DNA of 64,000 bases from Advenella mandrilli (GTDB lineage: Bacteria; Pseudomonadota; Gammaproteobacteria; Burkholderiales; Burkholderiaceae_B), in assembly GCF_016595155.1 (NCBI RefSeq), contig NZ_JAENGP010000009.1:62001-126000 (forward strand), given 5' to 3'. Shown one piece after another: positions 35,027 to 43,990 of the stretch. How positions within the stretch are numbered: position 1 is the stretch's first letter; each line of letters begins with the position of its first letter. The position numbers and the translations under genes were made by a program. The notes beneath the pieces are model-generated. The model saw only the letters and a program-made list of their open reading frames with translations. It was not told where the DNA came from and searched no databases.

Positions 35027-36325
35027 CTAATAGCCCAGATACCTTGGCAACCACGTAGCCAAACCAGGAAAAGTCACCACCAGTAACAACACCAGCAACA
35101 TGGCAGCCACCAGCCAAAGCACCCAGCGAATCGTGGACTCCATAGGTACATTGGCGATTCGGCAGGAAACCATCAGGTTCACGGCCAATGGTGGCGTAAA
35201 TTGCCCTACTGCCACTTTTAAGGTAAGAATAATACCGAACCACACCAGGTCCCAGTTGAAGGCATTGGCAATGGGCAACAGCAATGGCACAAAAATCAGG
35301 AAGATGGAAATGCCATCCAGGAACATGCCCAGAATTACCAACAGGACAATCAGCAGGGCCAGCACCCCATACTCACCCAGGCCTGAATGGACAATGGCAT
35401 TGGCGATGGGATCGATCACGCTTAGGGTGGACAGCGCCCAAGCAAAAATACCCGCCAGCGTTACCACCAGTAAAATAACCGCTGACAACTCGGCCGCTTC
35501 GCGAAAAATAAGGGACAGGTCTTTTATCTTGATGGTGCGATACACCACCATACCCACGAACAGGCCATAGAACACCGCCACCACAGCCGCTTCTGTGGGC
35601 GTGAACCAGCCAAGCCGCATACCCCCCAGAATAAGCACCGGTGCCGCCAGCCCCCACGAGGCCTGTACCAGACTTTTAAAGAATGGCGGACGGGGAAGAT
35701 CCTGTTCTGCCGCACCCATTTTGTAATGGCGCGCCAGCCACACCGTAGGAATGATAAGGCAGATACCCGCCAGGATACCGGGCACCATACCCGCGGCAAA
35801 CAGCGCAGGCACTGATGCCGACGGCACCAGAATGGAATAAATGATAAGGGCTACCGAAGGTGGAATGAGGATATCGGTTGCCGCACCGGCAGCCACCACA
35901 CTGGCGGAAAAAGGCCGTGGGTAACCCGCCTGGCTCATGGAACGGATCATGACCGCCCCCACCGCTGCCGCACAGGCAGGCCCCGAACCCGAGATCCCAC
36001 CTAAAAACATGGCCACCATAATACTCACCATGGGTAGCATGCCGGAACCCCGTCCGACAATAGCAACAGCCAGATTAACCAGGCGTGCGGCAACTCCGGA
36101 ACGATCAAAAATAGAGCCCAGCAAAACAAACATGGGGATAGCCAGCAAAGGATATTTGGACAGGCCGGCATAAAAATTTTGTGGCACAGCCATAAGGCCA
36201 TACCAATACGTGTCCATATTGGCCATAACAATGGCCACCGTACCTGCTATGCCCAGAGCCACCCCTACCGGCGTGCCAATAAGCATCAGGACAATAAAAA
36301 GGGAGAATAAAATGCTGGCAATCAT
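35027..36325 (-). CDS. dctM: TRAP transporter large permease (DctM)
   Basis: The large membrane subunit of a TRAP transporter, 432 residues with about 12 helices, which drives substrate uptake with a sodium gradient. Family landmarks are LFIVLMLIGTPVGVALGIAG near the start, SGVAARLVNLA, GGISGSGPACAAAVGAVMI and SFVPPxVALI-like ILIPPSVALIIYSILV. The ATG at 36325 overlaps the dctQ stop (ATGA) and matches family starts. The longer frame upstream is read from within dctQ. dctP follows after 38 bases. The substrate is unknown. Confidence 0.93.
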   Translation of the reverse strand: MIASILFSLFIVLMLIGTPVGVALGIAGTVAIVMANMDTYWYGLMAVPQNFYAGLSKYPLLAIPMFVLLGSIFDRSGVAARLVNLAVAIVGRGSGMLPMVSIMVAMFLGGISGSGPACAAAVGAVMIRSMSQAGYPRPFSASVVAAGAATDILIPPSVALIIYSILVPSASVPALFAAGMVPGILAGICLIIPTVWLARHYKMGAAEQDLPRPPFFKSLVQASWGLAAPVLILGGMRLGWFTPTEAAVVAVFYGLFVGMVVYRTIKIKDLSLIFREAAELSAVILLVVTLAGIFAWALSTLSVIDPIANAIVHSGLGEYGVLALLIVLLVILGMFLDGISIFLIFVPLLLPIANAFNWDLVWFGIILTLKVAVGQFTPPLAVNLMVSCRIANVPMESTIRWVLWLVAAMLLVLLLVVTFPGLATWLPRYLGY

Positions 36326-36867
36326 GTCGGCCTGACCTTGATGAGGTCTTGCATAATACCCGCCAGACGCCATGTAATTAACAATGACAGCAACGGCATC
36401 CACATGGAATACCACCAATTGGGCACGCCAATGGCCGGAGAGGTATCACCATAGGTGTAGTCATCCAGGGCCATTTTCAGGGACAGCACGGTAAACAGGA
36501 CAAAAAACAGCAACACCGATGCATTACTGGCAATACTGAACCACCATTTTTTAGCCGCAGAACCATGGTCGGCAAAATATTCAATCCTGATATGCTGATA
36601 TCGCACAAAGGCCGAGGACGATCCCACCATGGTGAGGATGATTAGAAAAAAAATAGAGATTTCTTCTGTCCAGGCAAAAGACTGGTTGCTAAAGTAACGG
36701 ACAAGCACATTGGCAAATGTAATGAGCGCCAAAACACCCATAATGAAAACCGACAGGCAGTCTTCCAGCTTCAGGCGTTTATTATTTACAGCGTCTGGGA
36801 ATTCCTGCTCCGAGGTTTCTGTTTGTGTTTTATCTGTTTGTGTTTTATCTGTTTGGTCTGACGACAT
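36322..36867 (-). CDS. dctQ: TRAP transporter small permease (DctQ)
   Basis: The small membrane subunit of the TRAP carrier, 181 residues with four helices after an acidic, polar N-terminus of about 35 residues. The family patterns ANVLVRYFSNQSFAWTEEIS and the VGSSSAFVRYQHIRIEYF region are clear. The N-terminus contains DKTQT twice, encoded by a perfect 15-base tandem repeat (36820-36849), which may vary between strains. It is the first gene of the operon. Its promoter lies in the 350-base region shared with divergent putP. Confidence 0.9.
   Translation of the reverse strand: MSSDQTDKTQTDKTQTETSEQEFPDAVNNKRLKLEDCLSVFIMGVLALITFANVLVRYFSNQSFAWTEEISIFFLIILTMVGSSSAFVRYQHIRIEYFADHGSAAKKWWFSIASNASVLLFFVLFTVLSLKMALDDYTYGDTSPAIGVPNWWYSMWMPLLSLLITWRLAGIMQDLIKVRPT
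36820..36855. repeat. 15-base tandem repeat inside dctQ
   Basis: TGTTTGTGTTTTATC occurs twice in tandem, followed by a partial third unit (TGTTTG). The repeat keeps the reading frame and encodes a repeated DKTQT in the non-conserved N-terminus. Confidence 0.85.
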
Positions 36868-37218
36868 ACCATATTTCTTCTTTTAATACTTTGTCCTGCC
36901 CACACCCACGTACAGGAATAAGACTGCCTGCAGCCAGCCTTAGCCCTTTAGAGGTAAAGGAATAAAGCAAGACATTTTACATGACAGGATACAACTTGTA
37001 ACTACGTGTTTTCACTATATCCATGCCCATTCTGAGCCACTCAATACAATCAAAGGGTTAACCCTATTCAATAAAAACAAAAAATGTTCTTTAATTTTCA
37101 TACTATATAATTAATATTCATTGGGTTAACTATTCCCAACAATGGTTAACCCCAATATATTTACAAATCAAAAATCGGTAACCTAGCTAGCACTTTTTAA
37201 AAACAAAAAAGGAAAGAC
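36868..37218. promoter_or_regulatory. Divergent control region dctQ / putP with three GGTTAACC-type boxes
   Basis: This 351-base region is AT-rich and has no gene. Palindromic boxes are at 37056-37063 (inside the 10-base GGGTTAACCC), 37124-37131 (GGTTAACT) and 37144-37151 (GGTTAACC). The last two are 20 bases apart in the context TTCATTGGGTTAAC and AATGGTTAACCC, nearly the same as upstream of putA. The single box nearer dctQ could bring the TRAP operon under the same control. AAAGGAAAG before 37219 is the putP ribosome site. Confidence 0.6.
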
Positions 37219-38715
37219 ATGGGCAATTTAAACCCTATGATTATTACTTTCGCCATTTATCTCGTCGTGGTTATCGCGATCGGGTTCATTGCGTATTTTT
37301 CCACACGTAATTTTGACGATTACATTCTGGGTGGCCGTAGTCTGGGCAGTTTTGTAACCGCCTTGTCAGCAGGTGCATCAGACATGTCCGGCTGGCTGTT
37401 AATGGGCCTGCCTGGCGCTATTTACCTAAGCGGCTTAACCGAGTCCTGGATTGCCATCGGGCTTACCGTGGGGGCCTACCTGAACTGGCTTTTGATTGCC
37501 GGACGGTTGCGTGTTCATACCGAATACAATAACAATGCCCTCACCCTGCCTGATTATTTCCACAACCGGTTCGGATCCGAAAACCGCCTTATCAAAATTG
37601 TGGCGGCCACCATCATTCTTTTCTTTTTCACGATTTACTGCGCATCCGGTATTGTTGCCGGTGCCCGCCTGTTTGAAAGCCTGTTCGATATCAATTACAG
37701 TACCGCCCTTTGGCTGGGCGCAGGCGCCACTATCGTTTACACCTTTATTGGTGGTTTCCTGGCCGTTAGCTGGACCGACACCATTCAGGCCAGCCTGATG
37801 ATTTTTGCACTGATCCTTACTCCCATCATGATTCTGATTGGGCTGGGCGACTGGCAACAGGCCATGGCATCCATTCAGGTTGCCGCCACCACGGCAGGCA
37901 AGGAATATTCTAGCCTGTTTGCCGGCACCACTTTCCTGGGTATTGTCAGTACCGCTGCATGGGGCCTTGGTTATTTTGGCCAGCCGCATATTCTGGCCCG
38001 CTTCATGGCGGCCGAAAGCGTTGGCGCCATGAAAAATGCCCGCCGTATTGGCATGACCTGGATGATCCTGTGTCTGGCCGGTGCCGTGGCCGTTGGCTAT
38101 TTCGGTATTGCCTACTTCCAGGAACACCCCGAGCTGGCTGGCCCCGTGACCCAAAACCATGAGCGTATTTTCATTGAGCTAGCCAGCATCCTGTTCAATC
38201 CCTGGATCGCCGGTATTATCCTGTCCGCCATTCTGGCTGCCGTCATGAGTACCTTGAGCTGCCAATTGCTGGTTTGCTCCAGTGCCATTACCGAAGACTT
38301 CTACAAAGGCTTCCTGCGTCCATACGCCTCACAGAAAGAACTGGTCTGGATTGGCCGTTTCATGGTTCTGCTGATTGCCTTAATTGCCATCTGGCTGGCC
38401 AGCAACCCCAACAGCCTGGTATTGGGTCTGGTTGCCTACGCCTGGGCCGGTTTTGGTGCCGCCTTTGGTCCTGTGATCATTCTGTCCGTGTTCTGGAAAC
38501 GCATGACAGGCAGAGGTGCCCTGGCAGGCATGATTGTGGGTGCGATCGTGGTGGTGTTATGGAAAAACTCCGGCATCGACCTGTACGAAATCGTACCCGG
38601 TTTTATTGCCTGCTTTGCCACCATTATTCTGGTGTCCCTGTTTGGCGGAGAACCGCCCAAAGCGGTTGTCAATAAATTTGAAGAAGCCGACAAAGCTTAT
38701 AAAGCGGCGATGTGA
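37219..38715 (+). CDS. putP: Sodium/proline symporter PutP
   Basis: PutP imports proline with sodium. The 498-residue protein has about 13 membrane helices and the SSS-family core seen in the E. coli carrier: NFDDYILGGRSLGSFVTALSAGASDMSGWLLMGLPG is the sodium/proline-binding helix region near 30-65 (here described as landmark). Further on come GFLAVSWTDTIQASLM and GYFGQPHILARFMA. It is divergent from the TRAP operon, and its upstream region holds operator-like boxes shared with putA. A REP-like copy lies 11 bases after the stop. Confidence 0.96.
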   Translation: MGNLNPMIITFAIYLVVVIAIGFIAYFSTRNFDDYILGGRSLGSFVTALSAGASDMSGWLLMGLPGAIYLSGLTESWIAIGLTVGAYLNWLLIAGRLRVHTEYNNNALTLPDYFHNRFGSENRLIKIVAATIILFFFTIYCASGIVAGARLFESLFDINYSTALWLGAGATIVYTFIGGFLAVSWTDTIQASLMIFALILTPIMILIGLGDWQQAMASIQVAATTAGKEYSSLFAGTTFLGIVSTAAWGLGYFGQPHILARFMAAESVGAMKNARRIGMTWMILCLAGAVAVGYFGIAYFQEHPELAGPVTQNHERIFIELASILFNPWIAGIILSAILAAVMSTLSCQLLVCSSAITEDFYKGFLRPYASQKELVWIGRFMVLLIALIAIWLASNPNSLVLGLVAYAWAGFGAAFGPVIILSVFWKRMTGRGALAGMIVGAIVVVLWKNSGIDLYEIVPGFIACFATIILVSLFGGEPPKAVVNKFEEADKAYKAAM

Positions 38716-38726
38716 TTCTACTGACG

Positions 38727-38776
38727 GGGACTACCCCGTCAGGCTTTGCCTGACACCCCTCCTGGAGAGGGAATTG
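38727..38776 (+). repeat. REP-like palindromic element, copy 7
   Basis: CTACCCCG-TCAGGC-TTTGCCTG-ACACCCCTCC-TGGAG-AGGGAATT. It is slightly degenerate but has both hairpins. It fills the spacer between convergent putP and the glycosylase-family gene. Confidence 0.8.
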
Positions 38777-38783
38777 GCGGCGC

Positions 38784-39371
38784 TTATTTCAATGCTTGTT
38801 GCACACGTTGTTTCAGTTCCGGCAACACTTCTTCTTCAAACCAAGGGTTGCGGCGCTGCCAGATGCGGTTGCGGGGCGAGGGATGTGGCAGGGGTAAATA
38901 CTGCGGCAGGTATTCTTTGTAGTGCTGCACGGTTTCGGTCAGGGTTTTATAGGCCCTGTCTTTCAGGTAATAGCCCTGGGCATAGCGTCCAATCAAAACC
39001 GTTAAGGCCACGTCAGGCATCTTTTCAAGCAATTTAGCGTGCCACAGGGGTGCGCACTCGGGGCGCGGCGGCAGGTCTCCTGATTTGCCCGAACCCGGAT
39101 AACAAAACCCCATGGGCACAATCGCCACCAGGTCGGGGTTATAAAACAGTTCTTTATTAATACCTAGCCAGTTGCGCAGGTTGTCACCGCTGGGATCATT
39201 CCAGGCGATACCGGTTTCATGCACTTTGCGGCCAGGGGCCTGCCCAATCAATAAAATGCGGCTTTTGGCAGAAGCCGCCAGAATTGGCTTTGCGCCAAGC
39301 GGAAGATGCGGTTCACATACTTTACAGGCCCGGACTTCTTCCAGCAAATGCACCATTGATGTTGAAACCAT
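38784..39371 (-). CDS. Uracil-DNA glycosylase family protein
   Basis: A 195-residue protein of the uracil-DNA glycosylase superfamily. The active-site loop reads LLIGQAPGRKVHETGIAWNDPSGDNLRNWLGI (split by Asp-Pro-Ser), which matches the GxAPG-type motif of families 4-5. The distal motif is LPLPHPSPRNR. It keeps only a CKVC pair near residue 16, so the four-Cys iron-sulfur site of family 4 enzymes is not complete. The exact base specificity is therefore unknown. An AAGGAGCACG precedes the ATG. It is convergent with putP and lies 43 bases after livF on the same strand. Confidence 0.85.
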   Translation of the reverse strand: MVSTSMVHLLEEVRACKVCEPHLPLGAKPILAASAKSRILLIGQAPGRKVHETGIAWNDPSGDNLRNWLGINKELFYNPDLVAIVPMGFCYPGSGKSGDLPPRPECAPLWHAKLLEKMPDVALTVLIGRYAQGYYLKDRAYKTLTETVQHYKEYLPQYLPLPHPSPRNRIWQRRNPWFEEEVLPELKQRVQQALK

Positions 39372-39414
39372 ACGTGCTCCTTGTGTTTACCGTCTATTAG
39401 GCACAGGAAGATAA

Positions 39415-40131
39415 TTAAACACCCAAATAACGCGACCAGAGACTACGATTATCCGCCAAGCTGGCTGATGAGCCCTGCCATACCACACGACCACGCTCCA
39501 GAATCACATGGCGGTCGGCCAGCGACAGCAATTTTTCCAAGTATTTATCAACAATAAGTGTAGTTTGGCCCTCTTGCCGCAATTTGGCAAGACAGGCCCA
39601 GATTTCATCCCGAATAACAGGGGCCAGCCCCTCGGTAGCTTCATCCAGAATCAGCAGGCGCGGATTGGTGGACAGGGCCCGGCCAATGGCCAGCATTTGC
39701 TGCTCGCCCCCAGAAAGCTGGTTGCCCATATGTGAGGCACGTTCTTTCAGGCGGGGGAAAAGGGTATAAATACGATTAATATCCCAACCATCAGCCCGCC
39801 CGTTGCGTTTGTCGGCAAAGGCCAGCAAATGCTCGCGGACGGTCAGGTTGGGGAAACACATGCGTCCTTCGGGCACAATCGCCATACCCAGGCGGGCAAT
39901 CGCGTCTGCCTTCAGGGACTGCACCGGCCGGCCATTAAAATGGATGTCACCCGACTTGCTGCGAATATCACCCATGATAGATTTAATGGTGGTGCTTTTG
40001 CCCATGCCGTTACGACCCAGCAAGGTCATGGTTTCACCGGCATGAATATCAAAACCCACTTCAAACAGGACCTGGCTGGCGCCATAGCCGGCATTCAGGT
40101 TTTTACAACTCAGCAAGGGGGTTACGCTCAT
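39415..40131 (-). CDS. livF: HAAT-type ABC transporter ATPase (LivF-like)
   Basis: One of two ATPases of a branched-chain amino acid-type (HAAT) importer, 238 residues. The Walker A is GRNGMGKST, the signature LSGGEQQMLAIGRAL and the Walker B LLILDEATEGLAP. It is the last gene of a five-gene unit (binding protein, H, M, G, F), and its start overlaps the livG stop by four bases. The transported compound cannot be told from the ATPase, and amino acids, amides or aromatic acids are all handled by this family. Confidence 0.93.
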   Translation of the reverse strand: MSVTPLLSCKNLNAGYGASQVLFEVGFDIHAGETMTLLGRNGMGKSTTIKSIMGDIRSKSGDIHFNGRPVQSLKADAIARLGMAIVPEGRMCFPNLTVREHLLAFADKRNGRADGWDINRIYTLFPRLKERASHMGNQLSGGEQQMLAIGRALSTNPRLLILDEATEGLAPVIRDEIWACLAKLRQEGQTTLIVDKYLEKLLSLADRHVILERGRVVWQGSSASLADNRSLWSRYLGV

Positions 40132-40877
40132 GCCTGCTCTCCGGTACCCAGATAAACCGCCTGCACTTGTGGGTGGCCTTGAATATGGGCGGCGTTACCC
40201 GAAGTCAAGACACGGCCATATACCAGGACAGAGATCCGGTCAGCCAACTGAAAAACCGCATCCATGTCGTGTTCAATCAGCAAAATGGCACATTCCTGTC
40301 GCAGGCGGCGAATCAATGCAATCATTTGCAAAGAGTCTTCGGGGCCCATCCCGGCCATAGGTTCATCAAGCAGCAACAGTTTAGGCCGTGAGGCCAGGGC
40401 CAGCGCCACATCCAGCTTGCGTTGCACACCATGCGGCAAGGTGCCGGCCATTACGCTCAGGCAATTACCCAGCCCGGTTTTTTCAGCCAGTGCCAGCGCC
40501 CGCTGATGCAGCTGGGTTTCATGGTCTCGCAAGCCAAAAAAGCGGAAACTGGACCCTTCATGCGCCTGGGCCGCCAGCATTAAATTGGCAAATACGGTTT
40601 GATCGGGAAATATGCTGGTGACCTGAAAACAGCGGGACAAACCATAGCGCACCCGCTGGTTCATTGATTGGCCAGCCAGCTCAACCCCATCCAGGGTTAT
40701 CGTGCCCTCATCGGGCGCAAACAATCCAGACACCAGGTTTACCAGGGTGGATTTACCGGCCCCGTTCGGGCCGATTAAGGCATGGATTTCACCTGCTTCT
40801 ACGCCAAGATCAACCTTATCGGTCGCCAACAAGCCACCAAACCGTTTAACCAGGCCTTGCACTTGCAGCAAACTCAT
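40128..40877 (-). CDS. livG: HAAT-type ABC transporter ATPase (LivG-like)
   Basis: The second ATPase of the importer, 249 residues. Walker A is GPNGAGKST and Walker B LLLLDEPMAGMGPED. The signature reads LPHGVQRKLDVALAL, which follows the LivG pattern LxxGxQRxLxIA but has Pro and Val where Ala or Ser and Glu or Gln are usual. It also lacks part of the C-terminal extension of E. coli LivG. It overlaps livM upstream and livF downstream by four bases each, indicating translational coupling. Confidence 0.92.
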   Translation of the reverse strand: MSLLQVQGLVKRFGGLLATDKVDLGVEAGEIHALIGPNGAGKSTLVNLVSGLFAPDEGTITLDGVELAGQSMNQRVRYGLSRCFQVTSIFPDQTVFANLMLAAQAHEGSSFRFFGLRDHETQLHQRALALAEKTGLGNCLSVMAGTLPHGVQRKLDVALALASRPKLLLLDEPMAGMGPEDSLQMIALIRRLRQECAILLIEHDMDAVFQLADRISVLVYGRVLTSGNAAHIQGHPQVQAVYLGTGEQA

Positions 40878-41869
40878 TTAATCACCCTTTGGCGACTGCC
40901 ACCCGCCAACCCTGCCGGGAGCAGAAATACGGACAGCAACAGGATCAGGCCCATAGGCCAGTGCCAGTAATCGGTATAAAGTTTAAGCACTTCGGCCAGG
41001 GTCAGCCACACCGCAACCCCCAATACCGGGCCCCAGCGATGCCCCATGCCGCCCAGAATTACCATGACCAGCAAGCCGGCCGATTCACCAAACGACATCA
41101 TGGACGGACTGACAAAATTATTATTAACGGCCAGCATGGCACCGGCCAGCCCGGCAAACGCACCCGCCACCACGAAGGCCAGCAAACGAATGGCATACAC
41201 CGGATAGCCCATGGAACCCATGCGCACTTCATTATCACGAATGCCCTGCAAGGCAAGGCCAAACCGTGAACGGGCCACCCGGCTGCCCATGGCAAACACC
41301 AGGCCGGCAATCAGCAATACGACCCAGTACAGGGCATGGGGAATGTTATTTAACCAGCCGCCCAGCGAAAGCGGGGTGTAAATGCCGTAACCGTCTTCAC
41401 CGCCATAGCGGTTGAACGATACCGCCAGGTAATACAGCATTTGCGCAAATGCCAATGTAATCATGATGAAATACATGCCACGGGTACGGATGCTGATGCT
41501 GCCAATGAGCAGGGCAAACAGGCCCGACACCCCCATGGCCAGCGCCCAGGCCAACCACACGGAATCTTGCCCGCTATCAAGCAGGGCCACCAGTGTATAG
41601 GCGCCAATGCCCAGAAAACCGGCATGTCCCAGCGCCACCATGCCCCCATAGCCAATTAAAAAATTCAGGCTGCTAACAGCAATGCTGTAAATCATGAGCC
41701 TTTGCACAAAGCCCACATAATATTCCAGCCCCAGCAAGGGTGCCACCAGCGGAAATACCGCCAGCAGGAACAACACCAGCCAGGGCATCCACAAAGACAG
41801 CCTGCTTTCCCGCCGGTATTTGAACTGAAATGGCACCACGGGCAACGTGACTTGATGGTTATTTTGCAT
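40874..41869 (-). CDS. livM: HAAT-type ABC transporter permease (LivM-like)
   Basis: A membrane subunit of 331 residues with about nine to ten helices. Landmarks of the LivM family are SLNFLIGYGGMVALGHAGFLGIGAY (near 55-80) and the LQGIRDNEVRMGSMGYPVYAIRLLAFV loop (near 210), which contacts the ATPase. A polar 28-residue N-terminus precedes the first helix. It overlaps the livG start (ATGA) and lies three bases after livH. Confidence 0.93.
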   Translation of the reverse strand: MQNNHQVTLPVVPFQFKYRRESRLSLWMPWLVLFLLAVFPLVAPLLGLEYYVGFVQRLMIYSIAVSSLNFLIGYGGMVALGHAGFLGIGAYTLVALLDSGQDSVWLAWALAMGVSGLFALLIGSISIRTRGMYFIMITLAFAQMLYYLAVSFNRYGGEDGYGIYTPLSLGGWLNNIPHALYWVVLLIAGLVFAMGSRVARSRFGLALQGIRDNEVRMGSMGYPVYAIRLLAFVVAGAFAGLAGAMLAVNNNFVSPSMMSFGESAGLLVMVILGGMGHRWGPVLGVAVWLTLAEVLKLYTDYWHWPMGLILLLSVFLLPAGLAGGSRQRVIK

Positions 41870-41872
41870 TAC

Positions 41873-42796
41873 TCAGCCCCTTGCCGGAAAAAGACCGGAC
41901 GGCTTAAGCGCCAGTACGGTGGCCATCAAAATATACATGGCAATACTGGCCAGCCCCGAACCCAGGTCTGCCGCCAGATCGGGGGGCAACATGAGATGCA
42001 ACAACGGCGGCAGAAATGCCCGCCCGGCAGTGTCGATAAGACCCACCAGTAAGGCCGCCACAAAAGCGCCCCTGACAGAACCAATACCACCAATCACAAT
42101 CACCACCAACGCCGGAATCAGGATGGCATCACCCATGCCAATTTGCACCGAGGTGATGGGCCCCATTAAGGCTCCGGCCAACGCGGCCAGGCCGGCACCC
42201 AGAATGAACACAAATGAAAACACGCGGTCTACGCGCACCCCCATGAGTTCGGCCATGCGCCGGTTGGAAGCCCCCGCCCGTACAATCATGCCAAGGCGGG
42301 TATGGTTAACCAACAAATACAAGCCCAGTACCACCAGCAGCCCCACCGCAATCAGCATCAGCCGGTAAGACGGGTAAGGCAGGACACCAAACAGCGTTAC
42401 CGGCCCCGACAGCCAGGCCGGTGTGGGTGCCATAATGGGCGAAGGTCCCCAGATGGCTCTTACCGCATCATCGGCAATCATGATCAGGCCGATCGTGGCC
42501 AGCACCTGGGAAAGATGGTCCCGCCGGTAAAGCTGCCGCATCACCAGAACTTCCACCAGCAAAGCCAGTATTTTTGTCCCGGCCACCGCGACCACAATAG
42601 CCAGCATGAAACTGTCGCTGGCCTCGTGTACCCGGGCCGCCAGATAGGCACCCACCATGTACAGCGAACCATGCGCCAGATTAAGCGTATCCATGATGCC
42701 AAACACCAGGGTCAGGCCAGCGGCCAGCAAAAACAGCATCAGGCCGTAGCCAACCCCGTTAAGCAATTGCTCAAATACAAAAATCACATCCATCAA
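41873..42796 (-). CDS. livH: HAAT-type ABC transporter permease (LivH-like)
   Basis: The other membrane subunit, 307 residues with about eight helices. Typical LivH segments are LLNGVGYGLMLFLLAAGLTLVFGIMDTLNLAHGSLYMVGAYLA at the N-terminus (quoted as landmark positions 10-52) and the ATPase-contacting IVRAGASNRRMAELMGVRVDRVF loop near 195. It follows the binding protein gene after 27 bases. Confidence 0.93.
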   Translation of the reverse strand: MMDVIFVFEQLLNGVGYGLMLFLLAAGLTLVFGIMDTLNLAHGSLYMVGAYLAARVHEASDSFMLAIVVAVAGTKILALLVEVLVMRQLYRRDHLSQVLATIGLIMIADDAVRAIWGPSPIMAPTPAWLSGPVTLFGVLPYPSYRLMLIAVGLLVVLGLYLLVNHTRLGMIVRAGASNRRMAELMGVRVDRVFSFVFILGAGLAALAGALMGPITSVQIGMGDAILIPALVVIVIGGIGSVRGAFVAALLVGLIDTAGRAFLPPLLHLMLPPDLAADLGSGLASIAMYILMATVLALKPSGLFPARG

Positions 42797-42823
42797 TACT
42801 TCCGTTTGTAAACTGAACGCCGA

Positions 42824-43990
42824 TTACATCTTGCATTCAGCCACATAGGCATCCTGATGGTTTGGCAAAATGGTTTTCACCAGAATATTGGTTAATTCAC
42901 CATTGGCATTCTTGCCAATCTTGCGAACATAATAATTCTGGATAGGATAATTGTTGGCCCCATATTTGAAGTCGCCACGTACGGAATTGAAATTGGCATT
43001 TTTAAGGGCCGCCACCAGGGCATCACGATCCTGGACATTGCCGTTGACATCACGTACCGCCGCATCCATGGCCATGACCACATCATAAGACTGGGCGGCA
43101 TACACGGTGGGATAGCGCTTGTATTTGTCACGGAACGCCTGCACAAATGCCTTATTGGCCGGGTTATCCAGATCATGCGCCCAGTGCGCCGTGTTTTGCA
43201 TGTTTTCCACGGCATCACCCACCGCGGCAATCACGTCCTGGTCGGCAGAAAAGCCAGGGGCCACCAACGGAATGTCTTTCAGGCCCGCCCCCACAAACTG
43301 CTTGACGAAGTTGATACCCATGGCGCCCGGCAGGAACAGGTACACAGCATCCGGTTTTTCAGAACGGATACGGGCAATTTCGGCGGCGTAATCAATTTGG
43401 CCAACTCGGGTATAAATTTCTTCTTTTATGTCACCTTTATAGGTGCGCTTGAAACCACCCAGGTGGTCTTTGCCAGCCGGATAATTGGGCGCAATGATGA
43501 CGGCATTTTTATAGCCGGCCTCGTTGGCCAGCACACCGGCCGCTTCATCGTAGGTGTCGTTTTGGTAAACACCAAAAAAATACGGGCTGCATTGCTTGCC
43601 GGCAAACTGGCTGGGGCCAGGGTTGCTGGAAAGAAAGGGTACTTTAGCCGCAAACAGGGCCGGGCCAACCGCCAGCGCGGCATTGGAAGCCACCGGACCA
43701 GTAAAAAAATCAATCTTGTCTTTCTGGATGAAACGGTTGGCCAGCTGGTTGGCCTGCTGGGGGTTACCGGCAAAATCGGTTTGCAGGAACTGGGCCTCTA
43801 CCCCACCCAGCTTGCCGCCCAGTTGCTCAACCGCCAGTTCAAGACCATCGCGGGTTTCAACCCCAATGGCCGCGAAAGGGCCCGAAATATCCAGCGCCAC
43901 CCCAACCTTGATGGGCTCGGCGGCCTGTGATAATGACCAGGTACCCAATGACAATGCCAGGCAAAGTGTGGTTTTTTTCAGTTGAAACAT
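42824..43990 (-). CDS. ABC transporter substrate-binding protein (Leu/Ile/Val-binding fold)
   Basis: A periplasmic type I binding protein of 388 residues. A signal peptide of about 23 residues ends in SQA. The mature chain starts EPIKVGVALDISGPFAAIG, followed by GLELAVEQLGGKLGG and the hinge segments typical of the LivJ/amide-binding family. KFIDFFTGPVASN-like DKIDFFTGPVASNAALAVG near 90-110 forms part of the ligand site. It resembles binding proteins for aromatic or amide ligands at least as much as LivJ, so branched-chain amino acids are not assured. It leads the operon, with an AAGGAGACC before the start. Confidence 0.88.
   Translation of the reverse strand: MFQLKKTTLCLALSLGTWSLSQAAEPIKVGVALDISGPFAAIGVETRDGLELAVEQLGGKLGGVEAQFLQTDFAGNPQQANQLANRFIQKDKIDFFTGPVASNAALAVGPALFAAKVPFLSSNPGPSQFAGKQCSPYFFGVYQNDTYDEAAGVLANEAGYKNAVIIAPNYPAGKDHLGGFKRTYKGDIKEEIYTRVGQIDYAAEIARIRSEKPDAVYLFLPGAMGINFVKQFVGAGLKDIPLVAPGFSADQDVIAAVGDAVENMQNTAHWAHDLDNPANKAFVQAFRDKYKRYPTVYAAQSYDVVMAMDAAVRDVNGNVQDRDALVAALKNANFNSVRGDFKYGANNYPIQNYYVRKIGKNANGELTNILVKTILPNHQDAYVAECKM

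Noticed and set aside
37435-38160. A 241-codon frame opposite putP
   Set aside because: It is antisense to a clear sodium/proline symporter gene and rich in Gly, Gln and Asn with no motif.
40395-40445. Apparent defect in the LivG ABC signature (LPHGVQR)
   Set aside because: LivG proteins normally use an LxxGxQRxLxIA variant instead of LSGGQ, so the deviation is small and probably functional.
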